DNA of 64,000 bases from Sabethes cyaneus (lineage: Eukaryota > Arthropoda > Insecta > Diptera > Culicidae), in NCBI RefSeq assembly GCF_943734655.1, contig NC_071354.1, forward strand, positions 43,501,744-43,565,743. Direction: 5' to 3'. The notes below the pieces were generated by a model that did not search any database, was not told the DNA's origin, and saw only the letters and a list, made by a program, of their open reading frames with translations. Position 1 is the first letter of the stretch. Every line of letters begins with the position of its first letter. Position numbers and translations under genes: made by a program. Below, one piece after another: positions 1-9,425 of the stretch.

Positions 1-2400
1 CTGGTGACTAAAGGCACCGTAGACTAAGTACGTGTACGATGAAATTTTGTATGCACCGGCAAGTGCTCCACTTGGCTTTCCGCCTGAACTTCCCACACCA
101 ATTACCGGCTCATTTTATAGGGCTTGTTGATATGCTTTAAAATGCATAGCTCTTTTTACTTTTCATGGGCTCTTTCGCAAGACCTAGTTGTAGAAAGAAA
201 TTTCAAATTCCAACCAAGCGCACTGAAGTGCGTTGCGTTGGGGAATTTTATTCCTCATTATTTTTTGCTTTACTACCGAACCATCAAGAGGGGAAGCAAA
301 CACTGGAGATTGTTTCTTATGATCAAAAACAATGAATTTAACCGACTAACCCATATTATTCAACCACTTTTAATGAGTCAAAAATCATCCATTCGCCCCG
401 CAATGAACACCCACCGAATGTTGAACCGATAGTAATTGTCTGATGTCGATTCGACGAATGTTCGTACCTGAATGTTTTTCTTTCCACTTCATTCATGCCA
501 TGGATATATACATATGCCTATACAACATGTTTGAATGGGTCAAGCTTTTGTTGACGCATACCACGTATGATATAATGGGTGCAGTAGCGAGAAACCGGTT
601 TCCTACCGTCTGATTTGCCGGCTTTTTCTATAATAATGGAATGTATGCTGTTTACATTTGGCTGATTTTAAAATGTAGTAAACCAATGCTAAATACTTTG
701 GTTAATACAAATTTTTTCATTAAAAATAAAACTGATTAGTAGATTCATACATCTTATTCAAGTTGGTTGCAACTTGCAACTCAAAAATAACAGAGCATAA
801 AGCGCTAATGAGGAAGACTAAATTGCGCCATTACTGAAAACCCGCCTTGGTATGCATGGGTAAAATTCCCATAAAACAATTTGCTCACTCAACTAAACCG
901 GTAACACACGCACTGAGCCGCTGCTGGTGTGTTTATAGTTTTCCTATGGTTTGCACTCCATGATTGGCCCGCTACAGCCAGCAACTCCACTGCAGCCACC
1001 CAACCAGCCAGCCAGCGGCTTTGTCATAGCTGCACACGATAGGCGCGGTTAGCGTGACTGTTCATCATTTCATTAACATGATTAACACTTTAGCATGCTT
1101 TAGTAGTTCGCTTAAGTACACGATAGTCGAATGAATTCCACTGTTTATCAGTCAGCGTGGTAGTAAAATTGTAGAGCTATGCTGAATGGTACACATAATG
1201 ATCGTTTCGGTGTTGTACACATTCAATCGGTACTATTATATCTACGGTGACGACAAAGTAGCGAATCCATCCGCTCTGTACTCATCCCTTAGCTATTATA
1301 CATCCGGTAAGTTGTTCGTAGCCATGCTACAAAAGAGCAAATGCAATTCAAGTGTCATTGAGATTTTGTGGTTCATTTGCATGCGCTTTGGGGAAATTTA
1401 GCTTTTTTCCACACGCGAAATGGGAGGGAGGAAAACTATTATCCCAATTGTGCTTATAGCGCGGTCAAAAATTGTCTGTCGAAAATGGAATAAAAGTTTA
1501 AACGTGTCCTATCTACAAATGCATAAGACATGCCTTTTCTTGCTATAATGCTTACTATTGTTATTTTGCTTGCTATGCTTGTTTTCATCGTGGTGACGAC
1601 TTGAAATTTCTAATAAAAAAGTGAACTTTTTTCAACGCCAAATGACTTAAAAACTCCGGAATTTACTCCGGATTACTGTGACCAACTACGTTATTTTCTA
1701 CTATTAATGTGTCATTTTAACGGTAAGCCTTAATATGCTTACTTATGCTAACCTACGTAATCAACAAAAAAAAATTGTTTTTGAACCGTTCCGATATGGT
1801 TTACACGTGTTTCATTAAATAAAACCTAAACAACGCTATAGTAGCGCTGTGATAACGAATAGTCGCTAGTAGCCAGCGACTACCAATATCAAGTTCCAAT
1901 AGGTACTTACCAAAATTAGTTTGCTGGCGAATTTCAGAAATAGTAGCTTTGGATTTCCATTAATTTCCACAATACCGACAAAATTTTGTTATAAAAATTT
2001 GTGGATAAATAAAAATGCACAGTATTTTATTATGACCGCTGAGTAGTGCAAATTCAATAAAACCCCAAAGTTAGCATTTTTCGATAGAAAGTGTAGTGAA
2101 TGATCTTCATTTAGTAGTACAAGGTCATAGAGATGAACCTTCCGATACCGTTAAAAGTATCCGGCTTCTTGGAATCATTCGCTCCGTCAGCATGCAGACG
2201 CCAGCGATGGTGCATTCACGGAAAATTAACCGGCATTCTTGACTCAGCAATTTCTCTATTTCCACATAAGGTTTGTTCGCGACAAAATCTGGACACCTCA
2301 ATTTCGCAACAAAACAAATTTGCTAGAAGTTTAATCCGTGAAACAATTTTATATCATTTATGTGTGTATCGTTAATAATTATCAAACAAATTAACATTAC
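1..2400. other. AT-rich stretch with no recognisable gene
   Basis: I see no conserved protein, RNA gene or clear transposon end here. Short open frames at 124-432 (+), 1186-1401 (+) and 2133-2375 (+) have no recognisable motif and read as chance frames in AT-rich DNA. It may be intergenic or intronic. Confidence 0.4.
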
Positions 2401-2403
2401 TTA

Positions 2404-4454
2404 TTTGGTCTGAATGAAAAATTGGCGAACTTTGGAGTTTACCCTTGCCATGAGGGTCAGTGCAGACTTGTTGGCAACCAATTTAGCTGCGTTTGTCCAA
2501 GATTTTCGAACTTTGTCTATAGTTGTTGCTTGTTGTTTGTGCTGGAACAGCTCTCTCTTCATCAAAGCCCAATACCGCTCGGGGCGTAGCTCGGGACAGT
2601 TCGGTGGATTCGCCTCCTTCGGTACAATATGGACTCCATTAGCATCATACCATTCCAAAACATCTTTGGCGTAGTGACTGGTTGCCAAATCAGGACAAAA
2701 CAGCGAGGGTACATCATGGCTGTGTAGGACCGGTAGGGGGACTGGGGGTATAATGCCCACGTTAAGAAGAATAGCATATTATTCATCAATGCGGAATGCA
2801 TTTGTAGAAACTAGACTATAAACCCCAAAGTAGAACAGTTTTCTACCTAACATGCTCGTCCTGAAGCATAAAAATTAATAAAACACGTTTGAATCGTGAA
2901 ATTATATAAGGCATTTGAAAATTTGTTTTCAGATTCGTTAGGGGTAAAATGCGCATAGGTGTGTACAAAACGAACCACAACAAAGGGTCGAAATGCACCA
3001 CAACAAATTGGCAAAATGCGCTGTCTGTTTTATTTTAATGCAAACCCGACACGACTCAGAACAGCGTGAGGACCTAACTACTTGTTAAATCTGTTATACC
3101 GGATAGCGGTTTTGCAATCGCCAGGTCCATCTTCGCTGGAGCGGTCGATGCTAAGATATCACACAAGGGTTTTTCTTGGTACCTTGCCGGCAACGCGTCT
3201 TTCACTGTTTTTCACTGGTTTTCACTACCGCCGCAAGTGGCAGGCTCCGGCCAAGACCGACGGTGGGTTTTTTATGTAGCTTCGCGACATCTTAACCGGG
3301 TTTTTCGGAGCGAATCAGAATTAAAACAACACTTTGCCTTTTGCTTTTACCAACGTTTTGACGTTTGCCTAAAAGTGTATGGGCTACTAGATCGATTAAC
3401 GTTTGGTTGCACTGCAAGTAAATTCATACTTCTCACGGCGCATTTTGCCCCGCTAGAACTTGTTTAAAAAAATCGTTTAAATCACATAAATAATAATTCA
3501 ATTAAGCAATTTTACATTGGCTGCTGGATACCGAGACCATTGTTCAAAACAAGAGCCATTTACAGATACGTAATATTGTTTATTGGTGGCGTAATGTCTT
3601 ACGAAAATTGTAAGAAATAAGACGGCAAATAATTTTTTTGTTTTTCATAGGATTTATGTAATTTAGAAAGCTTATATGCTCAACACAAGTTTGTAATGTA
3701 AAATAGAAGCGATTGGCACCTTAATTACAGTTTAAAAGTGAGTAATTCGTGAAATATGACAACGGCGCATTTTGCCCCGACTGGGCATTTTACCACCAGT
3801 TACCCTAACAATCGTTTCTGCAGGCATTCTTCACTGTATATTTCGTTGCTAACCGTTCCTGTAGTGATGTAACTTTTGCTTGCTCGACCACAGCTGCATA
3901 TGGCCTGCCATACTAAATATTTTTTGGGGAACTTGGCTTTCTTCTTTGTCCTAATATGCTCTGCAACGCCATTCCGTTTCAAGGCAGTGTGAAAAGACAT
4001 ACCAGGAAACTGTTTAAGGTCTTCTAGGACATACGTTTGATTGTCCTTTATAACGCATGGAAACTTCGTTAAATATTTGCGATAAAGTTTACGAGCGCTT
4101 TTTGGCCGTCGTATTTTGCTTATCATTACGGTTTGGCACAGTCCTCACCTTGCAAGACTTCATGCCTTGTCGTTGCTTAGAAGTGTGCACGAATGTTGGT
4201 GACATTTTTATTTTATGAGCAATGGTACGTACAGCAAGATCTGGTCTCCTCCGTAATATTTGTTTCACCTTCGCATCCTTGTGGTGGTTCCTCAGATCCG
4301 TTTTTGTTCCACTTCCCTGCTCCCCTGTTAAAACACTGTGAACAGTGCTTGGAGAAAATCCAAGCTTTTTGGCAAGTTTTCTTAACGAGAGATCCGGATT
4401 TTCATTGCGACCGCACACAATTGCTTTTCGCACCTGCTCTTCTTTCGACGCCAT
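2404..4454 (-). pseudogene. Tc1/mariner (DD37E-type) transposase, broken by a ~1-kb insertion
   Basis: Read on the minus strand from a start at 4454 (MASKEEQVRKAI). The N-terminal part, to about 4130, is a helix-turn-helix paired-like region (LSLRKLAKKLGFSPSTVH). A frameshift near 4100-4130 moves to another frame that carries the first catalytic Asp region (KDNQTYV) and YLVWQAICSCG, ending at ECLQKRL near 3805. About 1 kb of unrelated DNA follows, and the gene resumes near 2716 with FCPDLATSHYAK (second Asp) and PPNCPELRPERYWALMKREL (final Glu), stopping at 2401-2403. One residue is missing before the last Glu compared with the usual RPIERYW of this family, so the DD37E spacing is one short. 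This is a cut-and-paste transposase remnant and is certainly inactive. The family call rests on motifs and is good; the exact subfamily is inferred. Confidence 0.85.
2760..3804. mobile_element. insertion splitting the Tc1/mariner transposase
   Basis: This block separates the two halves of the transposase gene. It holds repeated motifs of the type GCGCATTTTGCCCC and GGGGTAAAATGCGC in both orientations (about 2939-2955, 3438-3452 and 3763-3780), suggesting a TIR-type non-autonomous element. Exact ends and target duplication were not resolved. No coding capacity was recognised. Confidence 0.45.
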
Positions 4455-4829
4455 TTTACGCTGAGCGCTTGTAATATAAACAAGTGTTATATTTTCAGAA
4501 AGAACAGACATACGTCTACCATTCTGCAAAATATTTCACTCATTGTTAATGTATTTTCGAAGCTATGTGTGTTTAGGGGTGTCCAAATTTTGTCGCGAAC
4601 AAGCCTTATATCAGTAAGGTTGACTGACAATGGTGAATGTCTTTGAATTCGTGAACGTGTGCATGTGCATTCACGAAAAGAATACAAACTTATTAATCGA
4701 AAAGCTTAAAACGCACCGTTAAGAGTCTCAAACATCATCGGCAAAGCCATTGAAGCGCTGATTCGCCTAAGACACAGAACAGAAGTGGAAATTCGAACTG
4801 CGTGGCGATTAAAAAGTGGTAGGGAAAAG

Positions 4830-4875
4830 TGGTATAATATGACCTCCTTTAAGAAGCATATTATACCATTTTGCC
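4830..4875. repeat. short inverted repeat
   Basis: Arms TGGTATAATATG and CATATTATACCA flank a loop of about 17 bases. This is probably a transposon-end remnant; no other function is evident. Confidence 0.5.
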
Positions 4876-5258
4876 CTGATTATGTCTTTCTTATGCTATT
4901 TCCACTTAGAAAGCAATGACAGCAGTATGAGCAGAACGTTCGCTTCTTTTTGCTGCTATGTGCTTTCGTGTGCATTCGTGTGTTTTCGTGAAAAATAGCC
5001 TCTTTCTACTGAGCCGGCGTTACAATGTGCGAGGCTCTATGCAGATCAAGCAGCGAGTTTTTTTTGTATGCCACAAGGACATTGAATTGAAAGGCCACTG
5101 TAGCAGTCTTAATGATCATATTTTGAGGCAGGCTCCGATTGTTTTTACAGAAAGCTAATACGCTTTGATGGAGTTAAGCTAAATAGTGATATCTTGTGCC
5201 CCAATCCGATTGGAATTTGGGCTTTCATCTGACGATTAGTTCTACGTCGACGGCTTAA

Positions 5259-5469
5259 CGGGAAATTAGCAGTCATTAACTTTTCGTCGGAGAGACCAAT
5301 TTCGGAAGCAGTTTTTGGGCCCAAAAGCGGGATTCTGTTTATAAACATGTAAATACTTCATTTTTATTGCCAATCTGAACACAACGAATATATTTTCATG
5401 AACTGAATTTCTAAACGAAACGAAAAACTGCTTTTGAAATTTGTAGAATCGATGATAACTAATTTCAGC
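5259..5469. mobile_element. TTAA-flanked MITE, copy 1
   Basis: A 211-bp element flanked by TTAA at 5255-5258 and 5470-5473. Its ends are inverted relatives (CGGGAAATTAGCAGTCAT at the left, complement of CTAATTTCAGC at the right). Two diverged copies lie at 18861-19061 and 55652-55867. A TTAA duplication is the signature of piggyBac-type transposition, so this is probably a non-autonomous piggyBac-like MITE. It sits against the end of a LINE fragment at 5474. Confidence 0.7.
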
Positions 5470-5473
5470 TTAA

Positions 5474-6140
5474 GCAATAATCTTATAACCTAGCTGCCAC
5501 ATCTTGTGTAGGAGTGCGTCAACCAGCAGTGTCCACAGCAAGGGGGAGAAAACTCCTTGTGGACATTCTTTGATCACCGAAATTGTGACCGACGAATCTC
5601 TCTGATTTCTCTGCTCGAAGCCATTGCTTGAATCTAGCTCATTGTAGTGTGGTCGATTCCATTTCAAAAGAGAGCCGTAATAATTGAAACGATGGATGTG
5701 TAATCGAAAGCTCCTTCAATATCAAGAGAAGAACAAAGTGCTAATTCCTGATATTTGAGTGATTTCTCAATTAATGTCATTACATAGTGCAGTGCGGTTT
5801 CCGTAGATTTGTTATGTTGGTATGTATGTTGATTTCAATGCAACGGAACTCTTTAAAAACTCATTGCGGCTATAATTAACTGGGGTTTTCTCCATCAAAT
5901 TAAAAAGCGTTGATGTCAGACTTATTTGTCTGAAAGCCTTGGGCATGGATTTCTGGTTTTATCTCCCTTAGGCATAAACGCTACCTCTATTATAACGTCG
6001 TCCATTTTCTGTAAATAAATGGGAGGAATACCATCTGGACCTGGAGATTTCATTGGTTCAAGAGAGCTAAGTACCCACTTGATCGAAACCTCCGTAAATA
6101 ATCGGCGTGCAAGCTGAGCCGAGTCGTTTGGCACATTATG
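5474..6140 (-). pseudogene. non-LTR reverse transcriptase fragment (R1/LOA/I-like)
   Basis: On the minus strand the upper part (6134-5922) encodes SLEPMKSPGPDGIPPIYLQK, the RT region where the SPGPDGIP motif is diagnostic. The lower part (5667-5470) encodes ECPQGVFSPLLWTLLVDALL, matching the CPQGGVLSPLLW motif with one Gly lost. The frames between are broken by stops and shifts, so this is a relic. The clade is inferred from the CPQG..SPLLW wording, which differs from the GLRQGD motif of the other LINE fragments here. Confidence 0.75.
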
Positions 6141-6599
6141 TAATGATCCATTCCAGAGCAGCGAGGCCTAATTTCATTGATTTTTTCTCAATACTTTACA
6201 TTCTGCATTTAAATAAAAGAGAAAAGGAAACAATGAAAATCATTCAATTTTTTTCGGCTTAAATGCCGGCTCTGTTTCAGACAAACATTACAATATTCTA
6301 GCATGTACGTTTTTGGATTTTAACGACCTTCTGTTGTGCGACTGTGGCTGCGAGACACTAAAAATCAGCCGGTTTGATTAGTACTTTTTGTTAATCCTCT
6401 AATCTGATTCAACGTGATCATACAAAATACGTGATCAACGTTTAAACCGCATTTTTTAAATTTCCAACCAATTATAATCTTTTAGTTTTCCAGTCTCACA
6501 AAAAAGCCGTACTTAACAACGCACCTCCGTCAACTTCGAGAAAAATGAGGACGCGTGGTAGTTTTCAAATTGCTTTGAACATTACGATTTTCTATCACC
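6141..6599. other. no recognisable feature
   Basis: AT-rich DNA between two LINE fragments. It may be diverged LINE sequence, but no motif was found on either strand. Confidence 0.3.
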
Positions 6600-7427
6600 A
6601 TACGCTATTCACAAACCATGTTCAAGCATAACCTGCCACAGCTCATTTCGTTTAACTGAATCGTACGCCGCTTTGAAGTTTATAAACAAATAGTAAGTCT
6701 GCAAGTTGAATTTCCGAAATTTATCGAGGATTTGTCGCCACGTGAACATTTGGTCAATCATGAAGCGTCTGTCTCGAAAACCGCACTGATATTCGCAAAC
6801 TTATATTTGGCTGCCTGTAACGGTCTCAGTGTATGAAGCAATTCTGCACCTCCCCAAGAACGTGATCTTGGTGCGGGCGTTTCTTACGATGGTGAAGTCT
6901 CTTTTCAGCAGCTCTAGCATCTCGCTATATCACTCTGCTCTGGTGTGTCACAGCTGCAGCCAATATGTGAGTGTTGGTACGATTCTCCACGTCACTGGTA
7001 CGTCACTCGTTGGCGTTAAACCACTCACTAGACCAGCACTCACACTGCAGCAGGAGTAGTTGTAGTATTAATCACATCGTGAATGTACTTCCACTGCTCG
7101 TTCAGGATCTCTCCAAGTTGTTCACTGCTACACCCCGCAGTTTTCCGAGAATACTCTGCAGCAACTCCTTTCACTAATACCTAACCGCCGAATGTTCAGT
7201 CGTATCTTTCTCGTTGGTCTCGATTTAAATTCGATGAACAACCGGGTGCAAATCTTGCTTACTACGAGATAGTGGTCCGAGCCGACGTTTGGTCCCCGGA
7301 AGGACAGCACGGCTGCGACATCCGAAAAGTGTCGGCCATCAACCAAAAACGTGGTCGATTCGAGAGCAAGACCCTCTACTAGGGTGTTTTGCAGGTATAT
7401 TTCCGAATGCTCCGTCGTGCCTTTCTA
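6600..7427 (-). pseudogene. LINE endonuclease-RT fragment (RTE/CFDP2-like family)
   Basis: On the minus strand the right part encodes the end of an APE-type endonuclease (FLVDGRHFSDVAAV, RGPNVGSDHYLVVSK, including the SDHYLV motif near 7270). The left part, about 6600-6850, carries a degraded RT region corresponding to the FINFKAAYDSV block. Many stops and shifts mark it as dead. Its right side is cut off exactly at the TA (7426-7427) where a mariner-like element inserted. Related fragments occur at 19400, 23540-27300, 34160, 42321 and elsewhere. Confidence 0.8.
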
Positions 7428-8265
7428 ACGGGTTGCAAATCAATTTTGGATTTTTTTCTCAAGCTGTCAAAAAAGAACAAAGATACATGAAGAAGATCTG
7501 ATTTACCGAAATTAAAGATACATTATGCATTGTTGAAAAAAATTTGTGTACATTTGTAAACGGTCCGTAATTGGTTGTTCGGCGAAGCTTCCGTTTGATG
7601 TCCGAACAGGAGCGTTGTACGGCCGTCATGTCAACTTTGCGAATGCATCTCTTGATTCTACCAATCAACTGTTTGCAATTCATTGTTCTCCAGTTATTTT
7701 TGTACACCAAGGAACTCAAAATCCCGAAGAAATCTTCGATTGGGCGCACTGAGACAGATTTTTCGGGTCGTGGTTTTTGGGTAAAAATGGGATCGAATGG
7801 ATATTCAGGAACGATTGTATTTTTTTGGCGTAATGCGATGATGCTCTATCCGGCCAAAACACGCATTGTCCATCTGCATGTTGTTTTTGTAGAAATGGGA
7901 ACAAAATTTTCTTTAAACATACGTCTGGTGCACATATTAATTGATAGCCAAACCAGAGGGCTTGTTGTTGAAGGCATGAGAAAAAGAACGATGTCCTTCT
8001 GCGTCTATAATTTTGGCTAGTCTTCAACTACCTTCCTTGGCTTCTTAGGATATGGTAAACATTCGAAGCCGTAACATACTCGCTTTTTGAATGTTTTACC
8101 GTATTCTTTTTACCGAGATTTCTGTGCAAGTTTACAACGTGCTCCCGGCATGCTTCTTGTTTCAACGCCATTTTAAGCAAAACTGTGTGCATGATCAAAA
8201 CAAAAAATATTGACAAAAAGAGGAGAAAGAGAGCTTTCGCATGAAAATATCTTTTAATCATTTTG
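7428..8265 (-). pseudogene. Tc1/mariner DD37E-type relic, copy 1
   Basis: The left end ACGGGTTGCAAATCA follows a TA at 7426-7427 and matches the ends of the copy at 32075-32935. On the minus strand the N-terminus (about 8172-8030) has MALKQEACREHVVNLHRNLGKKNTV-like residues. The middle (8027-7716) has QCVFWPDRASSHYAKKI with the second catalytic Asp, and the last part (7749-7459) has RPIEDFFGILSSLVYKNNW with the final Glu. The central catalytic region around the first Asp is missing and several frameshifts are present. The right TIR was not found. Confidence 0.8.
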
Positions 8266-9040
8266 ATAACAACTTAACCAGCTCAACATTGACCTTAAAA
8301 TTATGATTTTTATCGATATTATTCGAAAAAAATAGTTTTCGGTGAAATTCAGTCAAGTACATGCTTGGCCTTTCGTTTCAGTTCTTTATAGTTCAGCCAA
8401 ATAGGGTTCGGCCTTTCGTGACACGGCCAAATACAATTTCGGCCTTCTGTGACAGTTGTTGAAATTTGGCTCGGTAAGTCGATGCAACGATTAGGGAAAA
8501 CTAACAAATGTCGGTAGACCTAGAAAAGCGTATAAACCTAGACAGAAGTCCGGAGTGATTCGCGATTGGGGCTCAACTGGAAAATTGTAAACAAATCGTT
8601 TTATTACACCATCAGCCTTAAAAAGACTGATAATATCCTTGGCAAGAATCTTTTCTTCTGTTTTAATCGTTAGAATTATTTAAAACAAGTTTTTAGTGAT
8701 GGGCGATAGAAGTGTTTAATCAAAACAAAAGACAATTTGCAGTTTAGCCCCTTGCATTGTTATGAAGTGACAGGCTTATTTGCAAATCGTTTTGTAAACA
8801 GACGATAGTAAAGAGCGAAACTGCGTTGTTTTCAAAACACAGGCGCATTGTAAACAAGCGAAACTAAATAAAAAATCAAAACAGGGCTGGGCGAATCTCA
8901 TTGTCAAAATGCTCTGAGGCTCATTCCAAGGGTTCAACTATAAATCTTAGATTTTGAGCTTGAATGCACAAATTTTATGCAGTATTGTTGTGAAATTATA
9001 AGATTGATTTATTCTACACCAATTTATGTCTTCAAACTTG

Positions 9041-9300
9041 CCTAAAAATAAAAAATAAGAAAACTTATCCAATTTAATTCTACTATGTGTATTTTATTCA
9101 ATGACAGATACGTATTTCGCCTACGACTTGCAGGCTTCCTCAGTGTCTGTTTTCGAACTGACACTGAGGAAGCCTGCAAGTCGTAGGCGAAATACGTATC
9201 TGTCATTGAATAAAATACACATAGTAGAATTAAATTGGATAAGTTTTCTTATTTTTTATTTTTAGGTTTCGTATTCTACTAAGACGCTCCAAAAACTTCA
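9041..9300 (+). mobile_element. hairpin retroelement-like insertion with hammerhead-like cores
   Basis: Two arms of 107 bp (9041-9147 and 9160-9266) are exact reverse complements by direct reading, with a 12-base centre. A 34-base tail (9267-9300) follows the right arm. The whole is flanked by a 13-bp direct repeat (GTCTTCAAACTTG at 9028-9040 and 9301-9313), which reads as a target duplication. Each arm contains a motif resembling a type I hammerhead ribozyme. A shortened relative with the same tail, also with a target duplication, is at 23263-23377. The long variable-length duplication and lack of a transposase suggest copying by a retroelement machinery, Penelope-like or LINE; this is inference. 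Confidence 0.7.
9159..9205 (+). ncRNA. candidate hammerhead-like ribozyme (plus-strand arm)
   Basis: Stem I is TGACA (9159-9163) with TGTCA (9201-9205). The CTGAGGA box is 9164-9170. Stem II is GCCT (9172-9175) with AGGC (9185-9188). The GAAA box is 9189-9192, stem III is a very short ATAC/GTAT, and the cleavage position is C9200. The order and pairing match a type I hammerhead with minimal stem III, as described for Penelope-like elements. One departure is an extra A (9171) between the CUGANGA box and stem II, so activity is uncertain. The opposite arm carries the same core on the minus strand (about 9102-9148) with one pair of stem I lost. Confidence 0.5.
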
Positions 9301-9425
9301 GTCTTCAAACTTGGTTTTTGTAACTTTTATTTAAATTATGACTTAAAATGTACTGGCAAATTATCACAGTGATATTCCTCATTGTTTACACATTGTTAGT
9401 TGCGCCCTTATCGCGAATCACTCCG

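Larger units (their letters stand above)
8551..9425. mobile_element. non-autonomous TIR DNA element hosting a nested hairpin element
   Basis: The left end at 8551 reads CGGAGTGATTCGCGAT, then GGGC and CAACT. The right end, read on the other strand from 9425, repeats CGGAGTGATTCGCGAT, GGGC and CAACT with few differences over roughly 45 bases. No transposase was recognised inside. The hairpin element at 9041-9300 lies within it and carries its own target duplication, so it arrived later. The target duplication of the outer element was not resolved. Confidence 0.6.
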
